Below, in pieces: positions 9,368-17,016 of a stretch of DNA of 37,936 nt (position 1 is its first letter; every line of letters starts with the position of its first letter). Origin of the DNA: Bryobacterales bacterium (GTDB taxonomy: Bacteria > Acidobacteriota > Terriglobia > Bryobacterales > Bryobacteraceae); NCBI GenBank assembly GCA_947467395.1, contig CANIIC010000018.1, forward strand, positions 1 through 37,936, in the 5' to 3' direction. The translations under genes and the position numbers were made by a program. Below the pieces are notes generated by a model. The model saw only the letters and a program-made list of their open reading frames with translations, did no database searches and was not told the DNA's origin.

Positions 9368-11047
9368 ATGAGCGTGCGTAGAAATCGGCGGGAGCAGTCT
9401 GGCGTATCGTTGATTCTGGCGATCACGTCGCTGTTGATGGTGGTCCCCATGGTGGGCTTGATCGTCGACGTCGGGGTCCTCTACGCGGTCAAATCCAGGC
9501 TCCAGGCCTCGGTGGACGGCGCGGCGCTGGCGGCTGCCCGCGCCCTGACCCTGGGTGCAACCACGGCCGCGCAGGCCGCGAGCGCCAGAGCCAATGCCGT
9601 GAACTGGTTCTACGCGAATTTCCCGTCCGGCAACTGGAGCACCAGCGGCACGGCCATGTCGACGTCCAACGTCCAGGTCTATGACGACGCATCCAATCCG
9701 AATCTCCGTCACGTCGATATCACGGCCAGCACGCGCGTCCCCACCTATTTCATGAAGTGGTTCAACTTCAATTCCACCACCATCAACGCCATTGGCAATG
9801 CCAGCCGGCGTGATTCCGTCGTCATGCTGGTGCTGGATCGCTCGGGTTCCATGTGTTCCCCCGGGGCCAGTCCCTGCAACAACACCGGTGCGTGCGGACC
9901 CATGAAGACCGCCGCCAAGTTGTTCACCGGGCAATTTGCCGCCGGCCGAGACTATATCGGCTTGGTCTCCTTTAGCGACGGCGTCTACGTGCACTCCGCG
10001 CCAACTCGCAATTTCCGGACCGTGCTGGGCTTCTCGACGAGTTCCAGCAGTGGCACCGGCGCCATCGATACCATCCAGTGCCAGGGCGGCACCAATAGTG
10101 CCCAGGCCGTGTCGATGGGCTACAACGAACTCTACAAAATGAACCTGCCCGGCGCCTTGAACATCTTGGTCTTCGAGTCCGACGGTCTGCCGAATACGAT
10201 GACCGTCAATATGTGGGATGGCGCGGCCTTTGGCTTCGCGAACCTCGGCACCTCTGGTAGCCCGCAAGGCTGCAGGGACGCCTCGGGCAAGGCTGCCGTG
10301 AGTGGCGGCTGGGCCAGCTTTTCGAATCGGAAGCTGTGGACCGGCACCGCTTCGCCCACCTCCGCCCCCGGTACCAGCTACAACATGAACAGCGGCGGCA
10401 CCGGCTTCATCTCGAACATCCCCGCCGGCCCGGTCGGTACGATCTACTCCAGTGATCCCAGCCAGACCAAGGCCTTCACTTTGTTCGGCGATCCCTGGGA
10501 CACCAGCGGCAACTCCGGTTTGAATCTCTACTCTTCGACCCTCGCGCCCGGCTGCAAGTTCGTCACCTCCAGCAGTGACACCAGCGACATCAAGTGGCTA
10601 CCGAACACAGACGTCTTCGGGAATTCTGTCAACCCGGCCAGCCACCCCTACAAATCCGTCACCATGAGCGGCACGCACCTGCAGTTTGATGCCTCCATGA
10701 CCACCGCTACCAAGTGGACCAACTACCACAACGCCGCACTGAACGCGACCGACAATGCCGCTTATCGGGCCCGCGCGAATGCGAACCTGCCCTCCAGTGT
10801 GTTCGTCATCGGCTTGGGCGGCCAGGGTGCCGATCCACCCGACTACACGCTCATGCAGCGCATGGCCAATGATCCGTTGCCGGACTCCTTCAATTCCCCG
10901 GCTCTCTATACGGCCTGTTCGTCGAATCCGAACTGTTTCTACTACAGCAATCAGCCGCGTGGGACGTTCATCTTCTCCAGCAACCAGACGCAGCTCAAAC
11001 AGGCGTTTCTGCAGCTCAGTTCGCAGATCCTGCGCTTGAGCCAGTGA
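9368..11047 (+). CDS. TadG-like pilus protein with VWA domain
   Basis: 559 residues, AGGAG upstream. The N-terminus is TadG-like: QSG|VSLILAITSLLMVVPMVG then DVGVLYAVKSRLQASVDGAALAAA, as in proteins with the Flp-pilus-assembly TadE/G-like domain. Unlike its two neighbours it has Leu, not Glu, five residues after the Gly, so it may not be processed as a pilin. From about residue 150 a von Willebrand factor A fold begins, with a complete-looking MIDAS: DRSGSM (D157, S159, S161), a Thr in GGTNSAQAV (about 239) and Asp in FESDGLPN (about 265). A long Ser/Thr/Gly/Asn-rich insertion follows (about 280-440). It probably sits at the pilus tip or on the surface and binds a metal-dependent ligand. No stop-to-start overlap with folD; a new promoter begins there. 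Confidence 0.85.
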   Translation: MSVRRNRREQSGVSLILAITSLLMVVPMVGLIVDVGVLYAVKSRLQASVDGAALAAARALTLGATTAAQAASARANAVNWFYANFPSGNWSTSGTAMSTSNVQVYDDASNPNLRHVDITASTRVPTYFMKWFNFNSTTINAIGNASRRDSVVMLVLDRSGSMCSPGASPCNNTGACGPMKTAAKLFTGQFAAGRDYIGLVSFSDGVYVHSAPTRNFRTVLGFSTSSSSGTGAIDTIQCQGGTNSAQAVSMGYNELYKMNLPGALNILVFESDGLPNTMTVNMWDGAAFGFANLGTSGSPQGCRDASGKAAVSGGWASFSNRKLWTGTASPTSAPGTSYNMNSGGTGFISNIPAGPVGTIYSSDPSQTKAFTLFGDPWDTSGNSGLNLYSSTLAPGCKFVTSSSDTSDIKWLPNTDVFGNSVNPASHPYKSVTMSGTHLQFDASMTTATKWTNYHNAALNATDNAAYRARANANLPSSVFVIGLGGQGADPPDYTLMQRMANDPLPDSFNSPALYTACSSNPNCFYYSNQPRGTFIFSSNQTQLKQAFLQLSSQILRLSQ

Positions 11048-11077
11048 TGCGCGAATACGGCCATCCCGGCCTGATTT

Positions 11078-11086
11078 TGCTACACT
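11078..11086 (+). promoter_or_regulatory. Extended -10 element of the folD operon, possibly leaderless
   Basis: TGCTACACT (extended -10, TGn plus TACACT) ends nine bases before the folD ATG. Transcription would start at or within a few bases of the ATG, and no ribosome site is present, which suggests a leaderless or near-leaderless transcript. A short GGCC-ATCCC-GGCC dyad just upstream might end the pilin operon weakly. Confidence 0.45.
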
Positions 11087-11095
11087 CGGGCCTGC

Positions 11096-11986
11096 ATGGC
11101 ACAGATTCTTGACGGCGTCGCCGTCCGTAACGATATCCTGGCCCGACTGAAGCCGCGCATCGCGAAATTGCCGCGGAAGCCCGGCCTGGCCGTCATTCTG
11201 GTCGGCCACGACCCGGCCTCGGAAGTCTATGTCCGCAACAAAGTGAAGGCCTGCTCCGAGCTCGGCCTCTATAGTGACGAGATTAAGCCGCCGGAGACCA
11301 CCACCACCGAAGAACTACTGCAGTTGATCGACACGCTGAACAAGCGCGAGGACATTGACGGCATCCTGGTGCAGATGCCACTGCCCAAGCAGATCGATCC
11401 CCGCCGCGTGCTCGAAGCCATCGCTCCGGAAAAGGACGCCGATGGCTTCCACCCGACCAATGTCGGCCACCTGGTCGCCGGACGCCCCGGCGCGCAGGCT
11501 TGCACCCCGGCCGGCGTGATGGAACTGCTGAAGTTCTACAAGATTCCGGTCTCTGGCAAGCGCGCCGTGGTCATCGGCCGTAGCGACATCGTCGGCAAGC
11601 CGCAGGCCATCATGCTGCTGCACGAAAACGCCACCGTCACCATCTGCCACTCGCGCACCGAAAACATCGCCGAAGAGTGCCGCCGCGCCGACATCCTGGT
11701 CGCCGCCATCGGCAAAGCCGGCTTCGTCACCGCCGACTTCATCAAGCCCGGCGCCACCGTAATCGACGTGGGCATCAACCGTGTGACCGATGCCGCCGAA
11801 GCCGCTCGATTCGGTAAAGCCGCTGGCTTCGCGAAATCGGGCGCAGTGCTGGTCGGCGACGTCCACCCACTCGATGCCGACAGGGTCGCTGGCGGCTACA
11901 CCCCGGTTCCCGGCGGCGTCGGCCCGCTGACCATCGCCATGCTGATGGCGAACACCGTCACTCTTTCGGAGATGCACCAGGCGTAA
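11096..11986 (+). CDS. folD: Bifunctional methylenetetrahydrofolate dehydrogenase/cyclohydrolase
   Basis: 296 residues, full length. FolD interconverts 5,10-methylene-, methenyl- and 10-formyl-tetrahydrofolate with NADP, supplying one-carbon units for purines and fMet. Seen: catalytic Lys49 in YVRNKVKAC, the DGILVQMPLP signature, KDADGFHPTNVG, the dinucleotide-binding VVIGRSDIVGKP and the C-terminal TPVPGGVGPLTIAML box. First gene of a six-gene run; its TAA overlaps the coaE ATG (TAATG), so coaE is probably translated by coupling. Confidence 0.97.
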   Translation: MAQILDGVAVRNDILARLKPRIAKLPRKPGLAVILVGHDPASEVYVRNKVKACSELGLYSDEIKPPETTTTEELLQLIDTLNKREDIDGILVQMPLPKQIDPRRVLEAIAPEKDADGFHPTNVGHLVAGRPGAQACTPAGVMELLKFYKIPVSGKRAVVIGRSDIVGKPQAIMLLHENATVTICHSRTENIAEECRRADILVAAIGKAGFVTADFIKPGATVIDVGINRVTDAAEAARFGKAAGFAKSGAVLVGDVHPLDADRVAGGYTPVPGGVGPLTIAMLMANTVTLSEMHQA

Positions 11987-12591
11987 TGTGGAACGTCGGA
12001 CTCACCGGCGGTCTGGCCTCAGGCAAAAGCGTCGTCGGGCGCGAGCTTGAGCAACTCGGCTGCTGCGTGATTCGCATGGACGACCTGGGTCACGAAGTCC
12101 TGAAGCAGGGCGGGGAGGCCTACGCAAACGTTGTTTCTGCCTTCGGACCTTCCATCCTCAACCCCGACGGCTCCATTGACCGCCGCCGCCTGGGTCAGTT
12201 GGTGTTCGGCAGTCCCGACCAGCTCGCCAAGTTGAACGGCCTGGTTCACCCCGCCATTCACGCTCGCGCCCAAGCCCTGGCCAAGGGCTTCGCGGCCTCC
12301 CATCCCGATGCGATCATCGTGACCGAAGCTGCGATACTGATAGAGACGGGCAGTTATAGAGACTACGACCGCCTGATCGTTGCCGTGTGTACGCCTGAGC
12401 AGCAGATCGAACGTGCGATCGCGCGAGGGGGCCTCAGCCGGGCCGAAGTGCTGGAACGCCTGAGCCGCCAACTGCCCATCGCCGAAAAAGCGGCGTACGC
12501 CGATTTTGTCATCGACACGTCTGGTACTGAAGAGAGTACCCGTGAACAAGCGCGTGCAGTTTATGCGCAATTGCGGAGTTTAGCGCGATGA
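11986..12591 (+). CDS. coaE: Dephospho-CoA kinase
   Basis: 201 residues. Catalyses the last step of coenzyme A synthesis, ATP-dependent phosphorylation of the 3'-hydroxyl of dephospho-CoA ribose. The P-loop GGLASGKS is at residues 8-15, followed by RMDDLGHEVL, the conserved D..GH region that binds substrate, and a lid containing the arginine-rich segment around ARGGLSRAEVLERLSRQ. Length matches the family. It starts on the folD stop codon and its own stop overlaps the next start (ATGA). Confidence 0.95.
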   Translation: MWNVGLTGGLASGKSVVGRELEQLGCCVIRMDDLGHEVLKQGGEAYANVVSAFGPSILNPDGSIDRRRLGQLVFGSPDQLAKLNGLVHPAIHARAQALAKGFAASHPDAIIVTEAAILIETGSYRDYDRLIVAVCTPEQQIERAIARGGLSRAEVLERLSRQLPIAEKAAYADFVIDTSGTEESTREQARAVYAQLRSLAR

Positions 12592-13727
12592 AATTGAGAA
12601 CTCTTCTGATTGCTGCCGCCCTGGTCGGCGCATTCGTTTTGTACACGAACCAATCCGGCTGGCGTCCCGGTTTCTCGGGCGATCAACCCGCCTTCACCGC
12701 GGCCCCCAGTGGAGCCTACGCGGCCGGCCTGGGCACGGACGAACAGAACAACATCGACGTCTACAAGAGCGCCTCGCCTAGCGTCGTCTACATCACCAGC
12801 ACGGTTTACGAGCAGGACTTCTTCTTCGGCGTGCGTGAATCGCAAGGCATCGGCTCCGGCTTCATCATCAGTGCCGACGGCCAGATCCTGACCAACAATC
12901 ACGTGGTCAGCGGCAGCAGCGACCTCGAAGTCACCATGCCGGATAAGACGCGCTTCAAAGCCACCATCGTCATGCGCATCCCGAACGATGACCTCGCGCT
13001 GATCCGCATCGATCCCAAGGGCAAGAAGCTTCCTGTGCTGAAGCTGGGCGATTCCGACGCCGTGCAGGTGGGCCAGAAAGTGCTCGCCATCGGCAACCCG
13101 TTCGGCTTGTCCGGCACGTTGACCACCGGCATCGTCAGCGCCATGGATCGCACCATTCGCGGCGAAGATAAAGACCTGGAAGGCATGCTCCAGACAGACG
13201 CCTCCATTAACTCCGGGAACAGCGGCGGTCCGCTGCTCGATTCCCTCGGCAACGTCATCGGAATTAATACCGCCATCTACGGACCTAGCGGTGGCAGCGT
13301 CGGTATCGGCTTCGCGATGCCGATCAATCGTGCCAAGCGCATGCTGCAGGATTTCCGCTCCGGCATTCGCCCCGCGCAAACTGCGATCGGCGTGACCACA
13401 CAGTTGCTCTCTTCCGAATGGACGCGAGCCCTGGAACTCGGCTCCGAACAAGGCCTCCTGATCGAACGCGTGTTGCGCGGCACCCCGGCGGCATCGGCTG
13501 GCCTCCGTGGAGCCGACCGGCGCGTGCGTGTCGGCAACTACCTGCTCGATTGGGGTGGCGACTTCGTCACCCACGTCGACGGCAAACCCATCGAACGCGC
13601 CGACGACATTACGCGCGCGGCTTCGAAGAAACATGCCGGCGATGCAGTGGAACTCACCATCATTCGCGGCGGCCGCAGCATGAAGGTCAGCGTGACTCTG
13701 GCTCCGCTGGATAACAACACTGTCTAA
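12588..13727 (+). CDS. HtrA/DegP-type serine protease with one PDZ domain
   Basis: 379 residues. An N-terminal hydrophobic segment (about 4-20) without an obvious cleavage site suggests a membrane-anchored, periplasm-facing protease, as in DegS. The trypsin-like domain shows the triad: H105 (TNNHVV), D135 (PNDDLALI) and S212 in INSGNSGGPL. A single PDZ domain (about 265-375) follows, with the carboxylate-binding loop region before SAGLRGADR. One PDZ and the anchor fit DegS/HtrA-like regulators or quality-control proteases better than DegP with two PDZ domains. Overlaps coaE by four bases. Confidence 0.93.
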   Translation: MKLRTLLIAAALVGAFVLYTNQSGWRPGFSGDQPAFTAAPSGAYAAGLGTDEQNNIDVYKSASPSVVYITSTVYEQDFFFGVRESQGIGSGFIISADGQILTNNHVVSGSSDLEVTMPDKTRFKATIVMRIPNDDLALIRIDPKGKKLPVLKLGDSDAVQVGQKVLAIGNPFGLSGTLTTGIVSAMDRTIRGEDKDLEGMLQTDASINSGNSGGPLLDSLGNVIGINTAIYGPSGGSVGIGFAMPINRAKRMLQDFRSGIRPAQTAIGVTTQLLSSEWTRALELGSEQGLLIERVLRGTPAASAGLRGADRRVRVGNYLLDWGGDFVTHVDGKPIERADDITRAASKKHAGDAVELTIIRGGRSMKVSVTLAPLDNNTV

Positions 13728-13734
13728 AGGCGAC

Positions 13735-14982
13735 ATGCCGGTTCAATTGCCCGAACCCCTGTCCGGAGAGGAGCCTACGCAGGTGCTTCACAACCACGGC
13801 ATGCTTGCTGGCTCCGGCTCGCGGCGCGCGCTGGCCGGCTTCTTCATCTCCGGTGTGCTGCTCGGTTTCCTGGGCGCGATTCTGCTCTCTTGGGGCTACC
13901 ATCTGGGCGCCGACTACGATGTCATCGCGTTGTACTTCGGCGCCCTCACCGCAGGACTCGCCGCGTCCACTTGGGTTTCGCCGCGCATGCTGGAATCGAA
14001 GGGCGTCGGCTGGACCCTCTCCTTCGCCTGCATCCTGGCTGGAACGGCGTTCCTGTATCTGGCCTTCGTCTCCCCACCCTTCGGTCCGTGGTGGCGCGTC
14101 TTTGGCCTGGTCTTGTTGGGTGCCTCGGCCGGTGTTCTGCACACCGCCGTGTTCCACGCGATCTCTCCGATGTACAAGCACGACCCCGCAGCCACCGTGA
14201 ATCTTGCAGGCGTACTCTTCGGCCTGGGCTGCCTGACAGTCGCCGTGTTGATCTCCGGAGCCTACTACTTGTACTCCGTGCCGACCTTGCAAGCCTGGCT
14301 AGCCGTGATCCCCGCGGGCTTCGGCTGGATGTATTGGAAGAGTCCCTTCCGCACTGAGCCTGTGCCGCATCAGCCCCCCACCGGAAGCTTGTTTAGTGCG
14401 CTGCGCAACCCCGGAGCGGTTCTGCTGGCGTTGCTGCTGTTCTTCCAACTGGGCAACGAATGGGCGGTTGCCGGTTGGCTGGCGATCTTCCTGAGCCAAC
14501 GCCTTGGCATCAGCCCGACCAGCGCACTCTCGCTGCTCGCCTTGTACTGGATCGCTCTGTTGATTGGACGCGTGGTCGCCCAATGGGTGTTGCCCCGGAT
14601 CCGCCACTCGCGTCTGCTGCTCGGCTGCGTCGTTGCCGCCATGTTCGGCAGCACGATCCTCTCGGCCACCAACAACCAGTTCGGCGCCGTCGCCGGCATC
14701 CTGATGTTGGGCGGCTCCTTTGCTCCGATTTATCCGCTGGTGGTCGAACGCATTGGCCGCAGCTTCCCTTACTACCACCCCGGCTTCTACAACGGACTGT
14801 TCTCGCTCGCTCTGGCCGGCGGACTACTCGCGCCCTGCACCCTAGGCATCGCGGCGAGCTACTGGGGCATCGGCATGGTGATGACCTTGCCCATGATCGG
14901 CTCCGTCATCGTCTTCGTGCTGCTGGTGTTGTCGTGGCTGGAGGCCCGGTTGAGCGCCCATGTGCCGCCGGTGAAGGCCTGA
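13735..14982 (+). CDS. MFS transporter
   Basis: 415 residues with about twelve hydrophobic helices in two halves separated by a polar loop near residues 205-220 (KSPFRTEPVPHQPPTGSLF). The N-terminal 35 residues are soluble. Small-residue-rich helices, a basic loop (SPRMLESKG) between helices 2 and 3, and FYNGLFSLALAGGLLAP near helix 10-11 fit the major facilitator fold, perhaps nearest the sugar/FucP-like branch. The substrate cannot be read. It starts 7 bases after the protease gene, and its TGA overlaps the next ATG. Position beside a wall carboxypeptidase would suit uptake of a wall fragment, but this is only a guess. Confidence 0.85.
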   Translation: MPVQLPEPLSGEEPTQVLHNHGMLAGSGSRRALAGFFISGVLLGFLGAILLSWGYHLGADYDVIALYFGALTAGLAASTWVSPRMLESKGVGWTLSFACILAGTAFLYLAFVSPPFGPWWRVFGLVLLGASAGVLHTAVFHAISPMYKHDPAATVNLAGVLFGLGCLTVAVLISGAYYLYSVPTLQAWLAVIPAGFGWMYWKSPFRTEPVPHQPPTGSLFSALRNPGAVLLALLLFFQLGNEWAVAGWLAIFLSQRLGISPTSALSLLALYWIALLIGRVVAQWVLPRIRHSRLLLGCVVAAMFGSTILSATNNQFGAVAGILMLGGSFAPIYPLVVERIGRSFPYYHPGFYNGLFSLALAGGLLAPCTLGIAASYWGIGMVMTLPMIGSVIVFVLLVLSWLEARLSAHVPPVKA

Positions 14983-16415
14983 TGCGCCTCGCGGCTCTCG
15001 CAATCTTGAGCACGCTCGCCCTGCAAGCTGCAGGACTCGAAGAACGCATCGCCGCCTTGATCGATAGCGCCCCTGTCGCCGTGCGCGGAGCGGTCGGCGT
15101 GCACGTCGTGAATCTGGCGACCGGCGTTCCCGTCTACGAACACAACGAACATCAGCTCTTCCTGCCCGCCTCGAATCTCAAGTTGTTCACAGCCGCGCTG
15201 GCCATCTCTCGACTCGGCGCCGACTATCGCTTCGAGACGAAGTTAGTTCAGGACAAGTCCGGCTCACTGATCCTCGTCGGTTCCGGCGACCCCTCGATGT
15301 CGTCGCGCGTCTATCCGTACTCGCCGACCGCTGCATCGCTCAAGTCACTCCATGCGATCGAGGAGCTGGTCGATCAAGCCGTGGCCGCCGGCCTCACGCG
15401 TGTGGATGGGGATGTCGTCGGCGACGATCAGCACTATCCTTGGTCCCCGTATCCGGAAAGTTGGACCGCCGACGATGCCACCCGCGACTTCGGTGCGCCG
15501 GTGAGTGCCCTGACCTTGAACGACAACGTGATCACCATCCTGCTGCGCCCCGGCGCGCGCGCGGGAGCCTTGGCCAACGTAGAACTCGATCCTGGCTTCG
15601 AGTACTTCACCCTCGACAACCGCGTCACGACCACCGATGCTGTCGGCGCGAACTCTGTCCGCGTGACGCGCATTCCCAACACGCGGCAGTTGGTGTTGAC
15701 TGGCGTCATTACGACAAAATCGAGCGTGCTTCGCCAGACCGTCGCCGTCGATGATCCCGCGCTGTTCAGCGCCTACGCTTTATATGATGCTCTGCTGCGT
15801 CGCGGCATCCCCGTGCGGGGCCGCCCAGCGGCGCGGCATCGCGTAACTCAGGTGCTGCGGCCCGTCGAGGGGCAGGTCCTCGCAACGCGGCAATCTCCGC
15901 CGCTCTCCGAACTGCTGCAAGCCGCGATCAAAGTGAGTCAGAACCTGCACGCCGAACTGTTCTTGCGGGAAGCCGCTGCCGTCCGGCTGGGGCAGGGCAC
16001 CGTTGAAAATGGACTCCGCGACCTGCGTGTTCTCTTAACCGAACTGCGCATCCCGCCTGCCGACTTCGTGAGTGAGGACGGCTCCGGGCTCGCGCGCAAT
16101 GATGAGGTCACCCCCCGCGCCTTCACACAACTGCTGGTCGCGATGGACAAAGGCGAGCAGCGTGACCTGTGGCGCTCGTTATTCCCCGTCGGTGGTCAGG
16201 ACGGCACCCTCAGCTCCCGGCTCTGTTGTACCAGTGAACCTGTCTCTATCCGCGCCAAAACCGGCTCGCTGTCCCGCGCGATCGCCTTGTCCGGGTATGC
16301 CGACAGCCGCAGCAATGGACGACTGGCCTTCTCCATTCTGGTAAACAATTTCGCCGCCTCCGCAGCAGAGGTGCGCGCTTGGGTTGACAGGCTGGCCAGT
16401 GTCTTGGTGGAGTAG
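14982..16415 (+). CDS. D-alanyl-D-alanine carboxypeptidase/endopeptidase (PBP4, DacB family)
   Basis: 477 residues from the ATG overlapping the MFS stop (TGATG); a longer frame extends upstream but is antisense-like noise within the transporter gene. Signal peptide residues 1-17. Penicillin-binding active-site motifs of class C low-mass PBPs are all present: SNLK (S64 nucleophile, K67), SQN (319-321) and KTG (426-428), with the large insertion between the first two motifs typical of PBP4 (peptidase S13). It trims or cleaves peptidoglycan cross-links in the periplasm. Followed 23 bases later by the FmdB gene. Confidence 0.93.
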   Translation: MRLAALAILSTLALQAAGLEERIAALIDSAPVAVRGAVGVHVVNLATGVPVYEHNEHQLFLPASNLKLFTAALAISRLGADYRFETKLVQDKSGSLILVGSGDPSMSSRVYPYSPTAASLKSLHAIEELVDQAVAAGLTRVDGDVVGDDQHYPWSPYPESWTADDATRDFGAPVSALTLNDNVITILLRPGARAGALANVELDPGFEYFTLDNRVTTTDAVGANSVRVTRIPNTRQLVLTGVITTKSSVLRQTVAVDDPALFSAYALYDALLRRGIPVRGRPAARHRVTQVLRPVEGQVLATRQSPPLSELLQAAIKVSQNLHAELFLREAAAVRLGQGTVENGLRDLRVLLTELRIPPADFVSEDGSGLARNDEVTPRAFTQLLVAMDKGEQRDLWRSLFPVGGQDGTLSSRLCCTSEPVSIRAKTGSLSRAIALSGYADSRSNGRLAFSILVNNFAASAAEVRAWVDRLASVLVE

Positions 16416-16438
16416 AGAAAGAAGAGGATTACGAAGTC

Positions 16439-16669
16439 ATGCCGATCTTTGAGTACACCTGTGAAGACTGCGGAACCGCATTTGAGAAGTTGGTCAGCCG
16501 CACCTCCGCGACGGAAGTGAATTGCCCCGGTTGCGGCCACGACCACGTGAAGCAGGAATATTCGACGTTCGCCGCGCGTGCCACCGAAGGCTCCTCGGCT
16601 GCTCCTCAAATGGGCGGCTGCCCTGCGGGCATGTGTGGCAATCCCGGCATGTGCGGGCGTAATAACTAA
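16439..16669 (+). CDS. FmdB-family zinc ribbon protein
   Basis: 76 residues. MPIFEYTCEDCG...VNCPGCG is the standard FmdB zinc ribbon: two CxxC pairs that should bind one zinc. The tail GGCPAGMCGNPGMCG adds three more cysteines, a common Gly/Cys-rich ending in the family. Function is unclear; FmdB was first linked to regulation of formamidase, and a ribosome or assembly role has been suggested. AGAAGAGG lies about 9 bases before the ATG. It is the last gene of the folD run and its stop overlaps the stop of the convergent receiver gene. Confidence 0.9.
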   Translation: MPIFEYTCEDCGTAFEKLVSRTSATEVNCPGCGHDHVKQEYSTFAARATEGSSAAPQMGGCPAGMCGNPGMCGRNN

Positions 16670-17013
16670 CGCTTCAAGCTCTTCTGAATCTGGTCCGCCA
16701 GCATCTGCGGCAGGAACGGCTTCAGCAGGAATTCAACATTCTTTAGCTGCGGCTCGAACGGATACCCGCTGGCGATCACTCCGGGTAGCTTGGGATTTGT
16801 CCGCCGCAATTCACCGATCAACTGTTCGCCATTCATCCCGGGCAAAGTGAGATCGGAAATCACCAGATCGAACTCCTGGGCCCGTTCGCCGAAGGCCTCC
16901 ACGGCTGCTTCGGCGGATTCCGCGGTTTCCACCTGATGACCCTGACGCTCCAGATACCGCCGCAATAATTGCAGCAGCATCGCTTCGTCATCCACGATCA
17001 ACAGGTGCGCCAT
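16666..17013 (-). CDS. Single-domain response regulator (receiver only)
   Basis: 115 residues, one CheY-like receiver and no output domain. Acid pocket D8-D9, phosphoacceptor D54 (LVISDLTLPGMNG), S82 in ASGYP and K98 (LLKPF) are all present, so it should be phosphorylatable. The sequence resembles receivers cut from hybrid histidine kinases. It starts 3 bases after the stop of an outer-membrane barrel gene on the same strand, so they are co-transcribed. No kinase is in the window. Confidence 0.9.
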   Translation of the reverse strand: MAHLLIVDDEAMLLQLLRRYLERQGHQVETAESAEAAVEAFGERAQEFDLVISDLTLPGMNGEQLIGELRRTNPKLPGVIASGYPFEPQLKNVEFLLKPFLPQMLADQIQKSLKR

Positions 17014-17016
17014 GGT

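Noticed and set aside
12561-13736. 391-codon minus-strand frame opposite the HtrA-type gene
   Set aside because: Shadow of a gene with clear catalytic motifs and coupled start; no ribosome site.
14460-14981. Upstream extension of the PBP4 gene inside the MFS gene
   Set aside because: Arg/His/Pro-rich sequence out of frame with the transporter; a signal peptide starts at 14982 on a TGATG overlap.
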